From Arthrobacter globiformis (lineage in GTDB: Bacteria > Actinomycetota > Actinomycetes > Actinomycetales > Micrococcaceae), in the NCBI RefSeq assembly GCF_030817195.1, contig NZ_JAUSYZ010000001.1, forward strand, positions 4,836,001-4,900,000: DNA of 64,000 nt, written 5' to 3'. Numbering within the stretch: position 1 is the stretch's first letter; each line of letters opens with the position of its first letter. Below the pieces are notes generated by a model. The model searched no databases and was not told where the DNA came from. It saw only the letters and a list, made by a program, of their open reading frames with translations. Made by a program: the position numbers and the translations under genes. Of this stretch, positions 1 through 8,144 are shown in pieces.

Positions 1-2
1 TC

Positions 3-773
3 CACCAAGGCGTCGCCGTCTACGCGGCCCTCACCCGGCACGCCGGTGCCCTCCACGCCGCCGGGGACACACGCTCCTTGGGCCAGATCAAAGCCGACAC
101 CCTGGTCGAATGGACCACCGGCACCCCCGGCGGCATCACCGGTATCGAAATCAACCTCGTCATGACCGACCACACCCTCCTGCAGGGCGACAGCGAACCC
201 GCCCGGATCCCTGGCTACGGCACCGTCCCCGCAGACTTCGCCCGCAACCTCATCATCCAGGGACGAGGAGAGCAGGGTAGCGTCCAGCCAGCCGCCGACG
301 GTTCAACCGCCGGTCTGAAGGAGCTCAAGACCTGGATCCGGCGGCTCTACACCGCCCCCGGGACCGGCAACCTCGTGGCCATGGACTCGCGAAGGCGGCT
401 CTTTCCGGCACCGCTGCGCCGGTTTATCCAGATCCGGGATGACACCTGCCGGACCCCCTACTGCGACGCCCCCATCCGCCACCACGACCACATCATCCCC
501 TGGCACGACGGCGGCCCCACCACGTTGGCCAACGGCGCCGGACTGTGCGAGGCGTGCAACCACACCAAAGAACGCCCCGGCTGGAAAGTGAAGCCCAGAC
601 CAGGACCCCGGCACACCATCGAACTAACTACGCCCACCGGCCACACCTACCGCTCCACTGCACCGCCACTGCCCGGAACCGGGCCAGCGGGTATCGGTAG
701 GAGTGAATCCAGCCGGCCCGGAACCTGGGCGCGCGAAACACGCCAGTCCGAACAGCCCGACCCAGCCCCGTAA
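3..773 (+). CDS. DUF222/HNH endonuclease, 3' part
   Basis: The reading frame is open from the first bases of the window, so the 5' end lies upstream. The first 25 codons already read like the end of a DUF222 domain (YAALTRH, then a GD-R-GQI-ADTLVE pattern). A C-terminal HNH nuclease domain is encoded at about 420-575, with the RFIQIRDDTCRTPYCDAP entry, the HHDHI histidines, a central asparagine and the C-x-x-CNHTKE zinc/HNH end. Proteins of this architecture are strongly expanded in Micrococcaceae; their role is unsettled (proposed 13E12-repeat, mobile or DNA-processing proteins). The last 40 residues are proline-rich and poorly conserved. Confidence 0.9.
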   Translation, partial: HQGVAVYAALTRHAGALHAAGDTRSLGQIKADTLVEWTTGTPGGITGIEINLVMTDHTLLQGDSEPARIPGYGTVPADFARNLIIQGRGEQGSVQPAADGSTAGLKELKTWIRRLYTAPGTGNLVAMDSRRRLFPAPLRRFIQIRDDTCRTPYCDAPIRHHDHIIPWHDGGPTTLANGAGLCEACNHTKERPGWKVKPRPGPRHTIELTTPTGHTYRSTAPPLPGTGPAGIGRSESSRPGTWARETRQSEQPDPAP

Positions 774-861
774 CGGGCGGGTTGCGGCGGGCAGGCCGCG
801 GCCGCGGGGAGCAAAGCCCTGGGAGCAAAGAGTGGGAGGCGAAAGAGCGGCGGCATGGCTA

Positions 862-899
862 CGCCTCAGGCGGGACAGAAGACTGTCCCGCCTGAGGCG
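862..899. terminator. Perfect 17-bp hairpin, probable terminator
   Basis: Arms 862-878 and 883-899 are exact reverse complements around the loop AAGA. It lies 3' of the HNH gene and 3' of the convergent aldolase gene, so it can serve both. There is no U-tract, which is common for actinobacterial terminators. Confidence 0.65.
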
Positions 900-961
900 A
901 TGCGGCGGGTCAAGGCACCGGCGCGTCGCGTCAAGGCTGTCGAATCCAGCCACCTGCGCGA

Positions 962-1003
962 CTAAGCGTATTCAGCGGGAAGACCCTTGGCCTTCAGAAC
1001 CGC
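962..1003 (-). pseudogene. Remnant of a second aldolase 3' end
   Basis: Read on the minus strand, this stretch gives VLKAKGLPAEYA and a stop. It is nearly the same as the C-terminus of the intact neighbour (VLKAKGLLVEHA, stop) located 60 bases away. Only about 14 codons are recognisable. It looks like the tail of a deleted tandem paralogue or a partial duplication. It has no start and cannot be functional. Confidence 0.6.
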
Positions 1004-1021
1004 AGGTCCCCCGCTCCGCGA

Positions 1022-1714
1022 CTACGCGTGTTCGACCAGCAGCCCCTTGGCCTTCAGGACCTCTGTCAGGTTGCACAGCTCGATGGTGGTTCCGCCTGCC
1101 TTGTAGAGGCCGATGAGCTCGCGCTCGGCGTCGTCACGTTCCTGAGAGAGGCGGATGACTTCCTCGATCTCGTCCTTCCGGACCACAACAACACCGTCGG
1201 CGTCGCCGCGCAGGACGTCGCCCGGGTAGATGATCTCGTCACCGAAAACCACAGGGTGGTTGATGGGGCCGATGGTTTCCTTAACAGTGCCCTTGATGGA
1301 GACACTGCCGGAGAACACGGGCAGGCCCAGTTCCATGAGGTCCTGGGTGTCGCGGACGCCGGAGTCCGTCACCAGGCCCGCGAGGCCCTTGGCCTTCATG
1401 GCATTGCCGAGGACGTCGCCGAACGTGCCGGCTTCCTCGTACTCACCGGCCGCGGCCAGGACTACGTCCCCAGCCTCGGCGTAGTGGATGGCCACCTGCA
1501 GCATGAGGTTGTCCCGCGGCGCGCAGCGGACAGTGGTGGCAGGGCCGCAGAAGGACATGCTGCGGTCGATCGGCTTGATCCTGGAGCTGAGCGCTCCCTT
1601 GCGGCCTTGTGCCTCGTGGATGGTGGCCGAGGAAAACTGCGCCAGGCGACGGACGGCGTCGGCGTCGGGTCGTTCGATGTTGGTCTTTACATGGATCACG
1701 GAATTTTCCTTCAT
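1022..1714 (-). CDS. ligK: 4-carboxy-4-hydroxy-2-oxoadipate aldolase / oxaloacetate decarboxylase (RraA fold)
   Basis: A 230-residue protein of the RraA-like class II pyruvate aldolase family, close to the usual length of LigK/GalC/ProA enzymes (about 227). The family cleaves 4-carboxy-4-hydroxy-2-oxoadipate to pyruvate and oxaloacetate, or HMG to two pyruvates, with a divalent metal, and also decarboxylates oxaloacetate. Visible marks are TIHEAQGRKG (31-40), the loop near G96-D100, and the metal/substrate motif TDSGVRD (116-122, Arg121/Asp122). The annotated ATG has a weak ribosome site; a GTG at 1699 is preceded by AAGGAAA and is a reasonable alternative start. It lies 35 bases after an aminotransferase on the same strand, probably cotranscribed. 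The exact substrate is inferred from family only. Confidence 0.85.
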   Translation of the reverse strand: MKENSVIHVKTNIERPDADAVRRLAQFSSATIHEAQGRKGALSSRIKPIDRSMSFCGPATTVRCAPRDNLMLQVAIHYAEAGDVVLAAAGEYEEAGTFGDVLGNAMKAKGLAGLVTDSGVRDTQDLMELGLPVFSGSVSIKGTVKETIGPINHPVVFGDEIIYPGDVLRGDADGVVVVRKDEIEEVIRLSQERDDAERELIGLYKAGGTTIELCNLTEVLKAKGLLVEHA

Positions 1715-1749
1715 TTGGTGGGGGTAGCTGAGCGCCCGATTGGCGGTGG

Positions 1750-2958
1750 TTAGCTGAGGGCCCGGACGGCCTTGTCGATGGCTGCGATGGACTCTTCAAT
1801 GACGTCGAGGCTGGTGGCGTAGGAGATGCGGAAGTACGGGCCCAGTCCGTAGGCCGATCCCTGGATGACGGCGACGGAAGCTGCCTCAAGAAGGTAGAGC
1901 GTGAAGTCCTCGTCGTTGGCGATGACCTTCCCCTCCGGGGTGGTTTTGCCCACGGCACCGCCGCAGTTGACGTACGCGTAAAAGGCGCCTTCCGGCGTCG
2001 CGCATGAAAGGCCGTCGACGGCGTTTAGCGCGGCTACCGCCGCGTCGCGGCGGCTACGGTAGACCTCCACACTCTCCCGAACGAAGCTCTGGTCGCCGGT
2101 GAGCGCGGCGGCGCTGGCGGCCTGGCTCACGGAGGACGGGCAGGAGGAGATCTGCGACTGGAGCTTGTTGATCGCCGCGATCAGCGGCGCCGGCCCGGCG
2201 GCGTAACCCAGCCGCCAGCCGGTCATGGCGTAGGCCTTCGAAACGCCGTTGACGGCGAGAACGCGGTCCTTCAGCTCCGGAGCAATCTCCACCAAGCTCG
2301 AAATCCGGCCGGAACCGAAGTAGATCTGGTCGTAGATCTCGTCCGTCAGGACGTAGACGTTCGGGAAGTTCGCCAAGACATCCGCCAGGGCCCGTAGTTC
2401 CGCCCGGGAGTACACCGCGCCCGTCGGGTTTGACGGGGTGTTCAGGATGACCCACTTGGTCCGCTCGTTCAGCGCCCCGGCCAGGGCTTCGGGGGTCAGC
2501 TTGAAGCCCGACTCCTCGCCGCAGGTGACAACCACCGGGGTGCCCTCGTTCGCGAGCACCATGTCCGGGTAGGAAACCCAGTACGGGGCGGGCACCACAA
2601 CCTCGTCCCCGGCGTCCAGTGAAGCCATGAACGCCGTGAAGATCACCTGCTTGGCGCCACCGCCGATGGTGATCTCAGCCGGGGTGTAGTGGATGCCGCT
2701 GCGCAGCTCGATGGTCTGGAGGATCGCCTTCTGCAGTGCCGGCGTACCCGTGACCGAGGTGTACTTCGTCTCGCCCTTGCTGATCGCCTTAACCGCTGCA
2801 GCCTTGATGTGCTCAGGGGTATCGAAGTCCGGCTCACCGACTGTCAGGTCCAGGATCCGGCGCCCTTCTGCCTTCAGCTCACGCACGCGAGCCGCTGCGG
2901 CCACGCTGGCGGAAGACTTGATGCGGGACACTCGCGATGCAGGTTCAAATTCAGACAT
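1750..2958 (-). CDS. PLP-dependent class I aminotransferase (aspartate aminotransferase-like)
   Basis: 402 residues, fold type I, subgroup I-gamma. The sequence shows LTVGEPDFDTP (38-48), the NTPSNPTG substrate loop (173-180), TDEIYD (205-210) and the PLP Schiff-base lysine in SKAYAMTGWR (Lys241). It should transfer an amino group between a dicarboxylic amino acid and 2-oxoglutarate or oxaloacetate. The ATG is preceded by AGGAAGAG. It is the first gene of a pair with the CHA-type aldolase, which suggests the aminotransferase feeds a 4-hydroxy-2-oxo acid to the aldolase, or simply interconverts the oxaloacetate product with aspartate. That link is inference. Confidence 0.88.
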   Translation of the reverse strand: MSEFEPASRVSRIKSSASVAAAARVRELKAEGRRILDLTVGEPDFDTPEHIKAAAVKAISKGETKYTSVTGTPALQKAILQTIELRSGIHYTPAEITIGGGAKQVIFTAFMASLDAGDEVVVPAPYWVSYPDMVLANEGTPVVVTCGEESGFKLTPEALAGALNERTKWVILNTPSNPTGAVYSRAELRALADVLANFPNVYVLTDEIYDQIYFGSGRISSLVEIAPELKDRVLAVNGVSKAYAMTGWRLGYAAGPAPLIAAINKLQSQISSCPSSVSQAASAAALTGDQSFVRESVEVYRSRRDAAVAALNAVDGLSCATPEGAFYAYVNCGGAVGKTTPEGKVIANDEDFTLYLLEAASVAVIQGSAYGLGPYFRISYATSLDVIEESIAAIDKAVRALS

Positions 2959-3269
2959 GGTCTCTTCCTAGGGAGTCAGGAGGGAGCGATACTCGTTCCT
3001 TCGACACTAGGGAATCCCGGCCGGTATGGATAAGACCTAATCTGCGTGGACGGATAAGCGTCTCTTATGGACCGCCGTTGGACCGCCGTCGAACGTCCTG
3101 CAGAAGAACACAAAGCAAACTTTTTGGTTATGGCTCCACGCACTATAGGTATTTCCGCCCCGCCGTCCGGTCTGCCTAGCCTTCTACATAAGTCGGGCCC
3201 GCTTGGCGGCCGCCATCTGGCCGGCCCAAGCCGGCGCCGTCCGACGTAAATCCGATCCGAGGAGTGCTC
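2959..3269. promoter_or_regulatory. Divergent intergenic region with repeated GGATAAG sites
   Basis: A 311-base gap between the aminotransferase (minus) and the HTH protein (plus). It holds GGATAAG at 3028-3034 and 3052-3058, and an inverted partner CTTATGG at 3064-3070. This could be an operator for the minus-strand pair. No reliable -10/-35 pair was recognised. The rest of the gap shows nothing else I can support. Confidence 0.35.
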
Positions 3270-3797
3270 TTGGCTGTTTTGCACGATGACGACCGACGGG
3301 AGGGCTACTACCGCTACCGGGGGACAGCGAAACCCGATAAGGCCGCTGTCCAGGCGGAAAAGACGCGCAAGCTGCTCAGGGACAGCCGGCAGCGGATTTC
3401 CTTCAATGCCACCAGCATGCGCGCCCTCTCCGTCCGGCTGAACCAGCAGATCGCGCAGGCGCTCTGCGACGGCATGAAGATGACGCGCCTCGCCGAAGCC
3501 GCGGAGCTCTCCCGCTGGGCGGTCCGCACAGTGGGCCTGTCGGCCGATGACCTGCTCCCGTCGGGGCTGCCAGCTGAGCTGCATCTTGCCGAGATCCGCC
3601 AGCTCAAGTCGGAGCTGGCTGAACTTGAACAGTCCAAGACCGTTCTGGAAGACCGCCGTCTCAACCTCCTGGCAGCAGCACGACGGCGGGGAGTTCTGGA
3701 TGATTATGAGCTCGCCGCCCTCAGCGGTTTGCAGCGCGAAACCATCCGGAAGATGACGTGGGGCGTCCAGCCGGAATCCGGCGCGATCCCGGCGTAA
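3270..3797 (+). CDS. Uncharacterised protein with two helix-turn-helix segments flanking a coiled coil
   Basis: I do not recognise the family. I choose the TTG at 3270 because GAGGAG (3258-3263) is 6 bases upstream; an in-frame GTG at 3264 would overlap that site. About 175 residues. Residues near 75-105 (MKMTRLAEAAELSRWAVRTV) form an HTH-like segment. They are followed by an acidic/basic heptad stretch (IRQLKSELAELEQSKTVLED) that should be a coiled coil, then a second HTH-like segment (DYELAALSGLQRETIRKM). This is the layout of a dimeric DNA-binding protein. It diverges from the aminotransferase-aldolase pair and could regulate it, but no target is shown. Confidence 0.7.
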   Translation: MAVLHDDDRREGYYRYRGTAKPDKAAVQAEKTRKLLRDSRQRISFNATSMRALSVRLNQQIAQALCDGMKMTRLAEAAELSRWAVRTVGLSADDLLPSGLPAELHLAEIRQLKSELAELEQSKTVLEDRRLNLLAAARRRGVLDDYELAALSGLQRETIRKMTWGVQPESGAIPA

Positions 3798-3896
3798 TCC
3801 GGCACGCGTCGTCGTCGCGTCAAGGCCTAGCGAGGCCGAGCGAGCAAGCGTAGCGTCGAACTGCACGCTGTTGCTGGTTGCTCGGAGGTGGCAACG

Positions 3897-6074
3897 ATGG
3901 CTGGATGGAATGCTGATACGGCGGCGGGCCCGTTGGGGGCCGGGACGGTCACTCTGGTCGAGGGATCGTCTTTCTGCATTTCCTTGCCGAACGGGGACAT
4001 CAGTGCCGATCATCCGCATGGCCTCTTTGTACAGGACGCCCGCATTCTTTCGGGCTGGAGCCTGACGGTTGATGGACTGGCGCTGGAGCCGCTGGCGGCC
4101 GAGACGAAGGAGCCGTACCGGGCGCTGTTTGTCGGACGGGTTCCCCGCTCGGACGGCTACGCCGACAGCCCGCTGATCGTGGAGCGGCTACGGGAAGTGG
4201 GGGCCGGGATCCAGGAGCAGATCACCGTCCGGAACTACTCCCTCGAGCCGGCCGAATGCATCATCGCGTTGAGGATCGAAGCGGACTTCGCGGACCTCTT
4301 CGAGGTGAAAGAGGCACGGATCCAGCGGCGCTGGGACGAAAGCCGGCAGCCCGACGGCGGTGTGCTCACCATTCGTGCGGCCTGGCAGGATGTCCGGAAG
4401 GGCGTGGTGGTCCAGGCCCCGGGGGCGGACATTTCGACGGATACCGTGACGTACCGGGCCTCAGTTCCGGCGCACGGACGCTGGAGCACGGTCCTGACCG
4501 TGCTGCCCACCATCGAGGGGACCGATTCGGTGACGGCTTTCGTCCATTCTGAGGGGGATGGCTTGTCGCCCCGGGACGTCCGCCGGCGAGAGTGGGTGGC
4601 GAAGATCCCGGTCCTGCAGATGGGCAACCGGTCGGTTGAACGGACGTTGCGCCGCAGCTACGACGATCTGGGCGCCCTTCGGATTGAGGACCCCGACCAC
4701 CCTGAACGTGTCGTGGTGGCCGCCGGGGCGCCCTGGTTCATGACCCTGTTCGGCAGGGACTCGCTGTGGGCTTCAGTAATGGCGATGCCGGTGGACCCGT
4801 CCCTGGCGCTGGGCACGCTGCAGACCCTGGCAGACCGCCAGGGATCCGTGGTGGACCCCATGACCGAGGAGGAACCGGGCAAGATCCTCCATGAGGTCCG
4901 GCTCGACGTTTCCAGCGGGCTGTCCCTGGGCGGCAAATCGAACTACTACGGCAGCGTCGATGCCACACCCCTGTTCCTGATGGTGCTCGGGGCGGTCAGC
5001 CGCTGGGGCTTCGCCGCGGATACCATCGCCGCGTTGCTCCCTCATGCGGACCGTGCGCTCGAGTGGATCATGAAATACGGGGACAAGGACGGCGACGGCT
5101 TCGTAGAGTACGAGCGCCTCAATGACCAGGGGCTGATCAACCAGGGCTGGAAGGACTCCTGGGATGGAATCAACTTCGCCAACGGCAAACTGGCCGCGCC
5201 GCCGATCGCACTCTGCGAGGTCCAAGCCTACGTGTACGTCGCTTATCTTTCGCGTGCGTGGCTGGCATACGACGCCGGGGACACGGCTTTTGGGAATGAG
5301 CTCGCCGACCGGGCGGCCCGGCTGAAGAAACAGTTCAACGAGCAGTTCTGGATCCCTGAACGCGGGTACTACGCCATTGCCCTGGACGGAAAGAAAAGGC
5401 AGGTGGACGCGTGCGCGTCGAACATGGGCCACTGCATGTTGCAGGGCCTCATTGACGAGGACAAGGCACCCCAGGTGGCCGAACGGCTGATGTCCCCCGA
5501 GATGTTCAGTGGCTGGGGCGTGCGCACCCTGGCCAGCGACATGGGTGCCTACAACCCCGCCAGCTATCACAACGGATCTGTGTGGCCGCACGACAACGCC
5601 ATCGTCGCGGCCGGTCTCCTCCGCTATGGCTTCGTCGATGAGGCGCAGCGGATCGCCACCGGCATGATGGATGCTGCCGAGTACTCCGACGGCCGGCTCC
5701 CCGAGCTGTTCTGCGGTTTCAGCCGGGAACAGCTCGCCGCCCCCGTCCCGTATCCGACAGCGTGCTCGCCGCAGGCCTGGGCGGCGACCGCGCCGATTCA
5801 GCTGGTGACGAGCTTGATGCGGTATGACCCGGTGGTTTCCGCCGGCGGCGTCTGGATGGATCCCGTTCTTCCGGAGTCCTTTGGGGACCTGCACATCACC
5901 AACGCGCCCCTGGGCGGTGGCCGCATCACCATCGACATTGCCAATTCCGTCCCCTCAGTCCAGGGGCTGCCTGACGGGATGACGTTCCTCCGGGGGCACC
6001 GTCCGTGGATGATTGAACTGGTTGAGCAGGCCCATCGCCGCCGAGCGGAAGCGCGGCGCCAGGCGGGACCGTAG
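3897..6074 (+). CDS. Amylo-alpha-1,6-glucosidase / GDE-type glycoside hydrolase
   Basis: 725 residues. The N-terminal beta domain matches the GDE_N_bis type found before glycogen-debranching-like catalytic domains (GLFVQDARILSGW). The C-terminal (alpha/alpha)6 barrel carries WFMTLFGRDSLW, SLGGKSNYYGSVDATPLF, GWKDSWDGI and YHNGSVWPHDNAIVA, as in bacterial amylo-alpha-1,6-glucosidase-like proteins. The predicted role is hydrolysis of an alpha-linked glucan or oligosaccharide; the substrate is not certain. ATG at 3897 is chosen over an in-frame GTG at 3888 because GGAGG (3884-3888) sits 8 bases before it. No signal peptide is seen, so it is probably cytoplasmic. It stands alone, with no glg genes beside it. 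Confidence 0.85.
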   Translation: MAGWNADTAAGPLGAGTVTLVEGSSFCISLPNGDISADHPHGLFVQDARILSGWSLTVDGLALEPLAAETKEPYRALFVGRVPRSDGYADSPLIVERLREVGAGIQEQITVRNYSLEPAECIIALRIEADFADLFEVKEARIQRRWDESRQPDGGVLTIRAAWQDVRKGVVVQAPGADISTDTVTYRASVPAHGRWSTVLTVLPTIEGTDSVTAFVHSEGDGLSPRDVRRREWVAKIPVLQMGNRSVERTLRRSYDDLGALRIEDPDHPERVVVAAGAPWFMTLFGRDSLWASVMAMPVDPSLALGTLQTLADRQGSVVDPMTEEEPGKILHEVRLDVSSGLSLGGKSNYYGSVDATPLFLMVLGAVSRWGFAADTIAALLPHADRALEWIMKYGDKDGDGFVEYERLNDQGLINQGWKDSWDGINFANGKLAAPPIALCEVQAYVYVAYLSRAWLAYDAGDTAFGNELADRAARLKKQFNEQFWIPERGYYAIALDGKKRQVDACASNMGHCMLQGLIDEDKAPQVAERLMSPEMFSGWGVRTLASDMGAYNPASYHNGSVWPHDNAIVAAGLLRYGFVDEAQRIATGMMDAAEYSDGRLPELFCGFSREQLAAPVPYPTACSPQAWAATAPIQLVTSLMRYDPVVSAGGVWMDPVLPESFGDLHITNAPLGGGRITIDIANSVPSVQGLPDGMTFLRGHRPWMIELVEQAHRRRAEARRQAGP

Positions 6075-6112
6075 GGCGCTCAGGGCGGCCCCCCAGACAC
6101 CGGCGCTACTAG

Positions 6113-6386
6113 TCAATCCGGATACCGGAGGCGGACTCCTTCGCGGTTGCCGTACATCTGGCTGGCGGCCCTGCCCCCCGGAACTGATGATCCACACCAG
6201 GCCGGAGTCCCGCGTCTTGGAGTCGACGCGGCCGGTGTAGGAGTGCCCGGCGGGAAGCGTGACTTCAACCGTTGCCCCCACCTCGATGGCTGCCCAGTCC
6301 TCCGCAGGCTGCAACACGTCGCCGCTGGTTTCCGGCTGCGCATGCCGGCGGCCGCGCCGCCGGGACGTGGCCTTGGCCCGTGTCAT
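6113..6386 (-). pseudogene. Small Tudor/SH3-like conserved protein, frameshifted at a C6 run
   Basis: From ATG 6386 the protein reads through VTLPAGHSYTGRVDSKT and SGLVWIISSGG, then loses the frame at the C6 run 6174-6179 (G6 on the coding strand). With one base fewer it continues SQMYGNREGVRLRYPD and stops at 6113, giving a compact protein of about 90 residues. Uncorrected, it runs antisense into the 3' end of the debranching-enzyme gene to 5955, which is implausible. The ATG overlaps the stop of the flavin reductase by 4 bases, so the two are translationally coupled. Function unknown. The change may be a sequencing error. Confidence 0.65.
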
Positions 6387-6898
6387 GCGACGCCCTCCAG
6401 GATCTTGGCCCCTGGCTGCACGGAGACGTAGTCGCCCTTGAAGAAGAGCAGCGGATCGACGTCGGACCGGGCACTCAGCGCGTGGACCGCGGCCACCACA
6501 ATGGTGTGGTCGCCGCCGTCGTACTCCTGGTGCAGCTCGCAGTCCACCCAGGCCAGGGCGCCGTCGAGGACGGGGTTGCCCAGGGGCGACGGCGAGTGGT
6601 CAACGCCGGCGAACTTGTCCGCACCGGACCGCGCGAACTGGGCCGCGAGGTGCTGGTGGTCGGCGGGGAGGATGTTGACGGTGAAGCGGCCCGCCCGGCG
6701 CAGCAGCGGCCAGGTGCTGGAGGTCCGTGCCGGGCTGAAGGTGACCAGCGCCGGTTCCAGCGAAAGGGATGCGAAGGACTGGCAGGTGAACCCGGCAGGG
6801 CCGTTCTCGGTGACGGCGGTGATCACGGTCAGGCCTGTGGCGAAGTGGCCCAGCACATTGCGGATCCGGCGCGGGCTGAGGTCTGAGAGTTCCGTCAT
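6383..6898 (-). CDS. Flavin reductase-like FMN-binding protein
   Basis: 171 residues from the ATG at 6898, which has AAGGACT upstream; a longer in-frame start at 6928 adds 10 residues without support. The flavin reductase-like domain spans the protein: LGHFATGLTVITAV, GFTCQSFASLSLEPALVTFSP, STWPLL and FTVNILPADH, then CELHQEYDGGDHTIVVA and a closing LLFFKGDYV. Members use NAD(P)H to reduce FMN/FAD for a partner monooxygenase, or act as flavin-dependent oxidoreductases. No monooxygenase partner lies nearby. The next gene (small Tudor-like protein) overlaps by ATGA. Confidence 0.88.
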   Translation of the reverse strand: MTELSDLSPRRIRNVLGHFATGLTVITAVTENGPAGFTCQSFASLSLEPALVTFSPARTSSTWPLLRRAGRFTVNILPADHQHLAAQFARSGADKFAGVDHSPSPLGNPVLDGALAWVDCELHQEYDGGDHTIVVAAVHALSARSDVDPLLFFKGDYVSVQPGAKILEGVA

Positions 6899-7154
6899 GG
6901 CGAGTCCTTTCGAAGCGTGTACACCCAATCAAGCACCTCGCTGCCCGCTTCCAAACCCCGGCTGCAACGAACTGACGCGCATGGAAACGCAGCTTCACCG
7001 GCCGAAGCGGGGCGTAACAAAACCACTCTGAATGCGGGCTTTGGGTGACGAAGAACGTCGGAGGATGTCGCTGCTGCGGGAACCGCCGGCGCGGAGCGTT
7101 TAGCCTGTGGTGCAGGCTGGCGGCCGGCCTGCACAACGTCAAAGGCGTCCACGC

Positions 7155-7539
7155 GTGACACTGCCAGGAACGGCAACACAGTACCGGATCCGCGAGGCCA
7201 CGGAATCGGAGCTCGACACCGTCGGACGCCTGACTTACGAGGGCTTCGGGCACCATCTTCCCGGTGCCCCGGAGCCTGCGCCCGACCGCCTGGAACTGCT
7301 GCTCGCTGCCGCGTCACGGGCCAGGGAGGGTGTGCTTCTGGTCGCTGAGGACGCGGCCGACGGCGGCCACCGGCGCCAGCGGCCTGGTGCTCGACACCGG
7401 GGCGAACAACGAGCGGTCGCAGCAGCTATACCGGCGCTTCGGCTTTGTCCGGCGGCCGGAACGGGAGCGGCCCCGGCCCGCTCCGAAAGTCCAGCTGGTG
7501 GTCTACACACTGGACCTTGCCGGGTACCAGGCGGCGTAG
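7155..7539 (+). pseudogene. GNAT acetyltransferase with internal deletion and frameshift
   Basis: The first about 70 codons from GTG 7155 read as a GNAT N-terminus (YRIREATESELDTVGRLTYE, then LLLVAEDAADGG). The frame then changes, and the second frame (about 7367-7539) carries a GNAT C-terminus (SGLVLDTGANNERSQQLYRR, FGF). The middle of the fold, including the acetyl-CoA pyrophosphate-binding motif A (R/Q-x-x-G-x-G/A), is absent. About 50-60 residues are therefore missing, more than a base-calling error can explain. Non-functional as it stands. Confidence 0.75.
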
Positions 7540-7626
7540 GCGAGCTCCGGCGTAGTCGGGCGCAACGCAGCGACCGAGTTCTACACACAGGGGACATCGG
7601 GCCAGAGCATGCCTAGGCTACCGGTA

Positions 7627-7697
7627 CGTGGTGTGCCCGAGAGGCCAGGGAGCGGTCTGCAAAACCGTTTACGCGGGTTCGAATCCCGCCATCACGT
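7627..7697 (+). tRNA. tRNA-Cys (GCA)
   Basis: A full cloverleaf can be drawn. Acceptor arms 7627-7633 and 7690-7696 pair over 7 bp with one G-U. The D stem is CCC/GGG. The anticodon arm is GCGGT/ACCGT with loop CTGCAAA, so the anticodon is GCA. The T arm is GCGGG/CCCGC with loop TTCGAAT. The discriminator is T, as expected for tRNA-Cys. The 3' CCA is not encoded. It sits between decayed genes, with no integrase beside it. Confidence 0.93.
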
Positions 7698-7706
7698 CAG
7701 GTTCCG

Positions 7707-8087
7707 GAGGGCGGCTCAGGCTCGGGAGGACGACGGCCAGCACGTACACTCGGGACACTGCCACGGCCACGGTGGTGACGACCGTTCCGCGTGACCGGCT
7801 CTTGCCTTTCGGGAACTGCTTGGCGTACTCCTGCGCAGTCCCGAACTCGTCCTGCGCCGGCGTTCCGCCGCGCGCGTCAGTTCCGCGCGGCCTTCGTCGG
7901 TAATGGCGAATTGTTTGCGGCCCGGCCCCGCTGTATCGTGCTGCCATTTATGGCTGACCAGCCCCTGCTCCTCGAGGCGCCTCAGCAACGGATATAGCGT
8001 CCCGCCCTGGGTCCGGGGAAACCCGCCGGAGCGGAGGACTTCGGCAATCGTAGTCGCGTACTCAGCGCGTAGAACCGACCCCCGCAC
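7707..8087 (-). pseudogene. Remnants of a PadR regulator and its HAAS-type membrane partner
   Basis: From about 8087 to 7863 the minus strand encodes the winged-helix core of a PadR regulator (EYATTIAEVLRSGGF, GGTLYPLLRRLEEQGLVSHK, GRKQFAITDEGRAELTRA), but the first about 20 residues of the domain are missing. From about 7851 to 7707 a different frame encodes EYAKQFPKGKSRSRG followed by a hydrophobic helix. This resembles the juxtamembrane part of HAAS/DUF1700 proteins, which are normally encoded right after PadR genes. Both are truncated and out of frame with each other. The 5' break lies next to the mod promoter. Confidence 0.6.
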
Positions 8088-8093
8088 ATTCGG

Positions 8094-8128
8094 ATTTGCG
8101 GTAAAAAGCTCCAGTTTTCACCGCAAAT
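8094..8128. promoter_or_regulatory. Palindromic operator of the molybdate operon
   Basis: Arms ATTTGCGGT (8094-8102) and ACCGCAAAT (8120-8128) are exact inverted repeats. The symmetry extends inwards through a further AAAA/TTTT with one mismatch, giving about 13 of 14 matching positions per arm. It lies 16 bases before the start of the MerR/TOBE regulator, a natural site for autoregulation by that protein. I infer this role from position; the site has not been matched to a known ModE box. Confidence 0.6.
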
Positions 8129-8144
8129 AGTGGAGTATGGTGTC

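Noticed and set aside
774..860. Short direct repeat GGAGCAAAG after the HNH gene
   Set aside because: Only 9 bases, spaced 17 apart in G/A-rich DNA; no sign of a transposon end or target duplication.
4773..5894. 373-codon minus-strand frame inside the debranching-enzyme gene
   Set aside because: Typical antisense shadow in high-GC DNA (many VVV, HHQ and GGG stretches, no motifs).
7627..7697. tRNA-Cys as attachment site of a current genomic island
   Set aside because: No integrase, no repeat of the tRNA 3' end seen downstream; only decayed genes remain.
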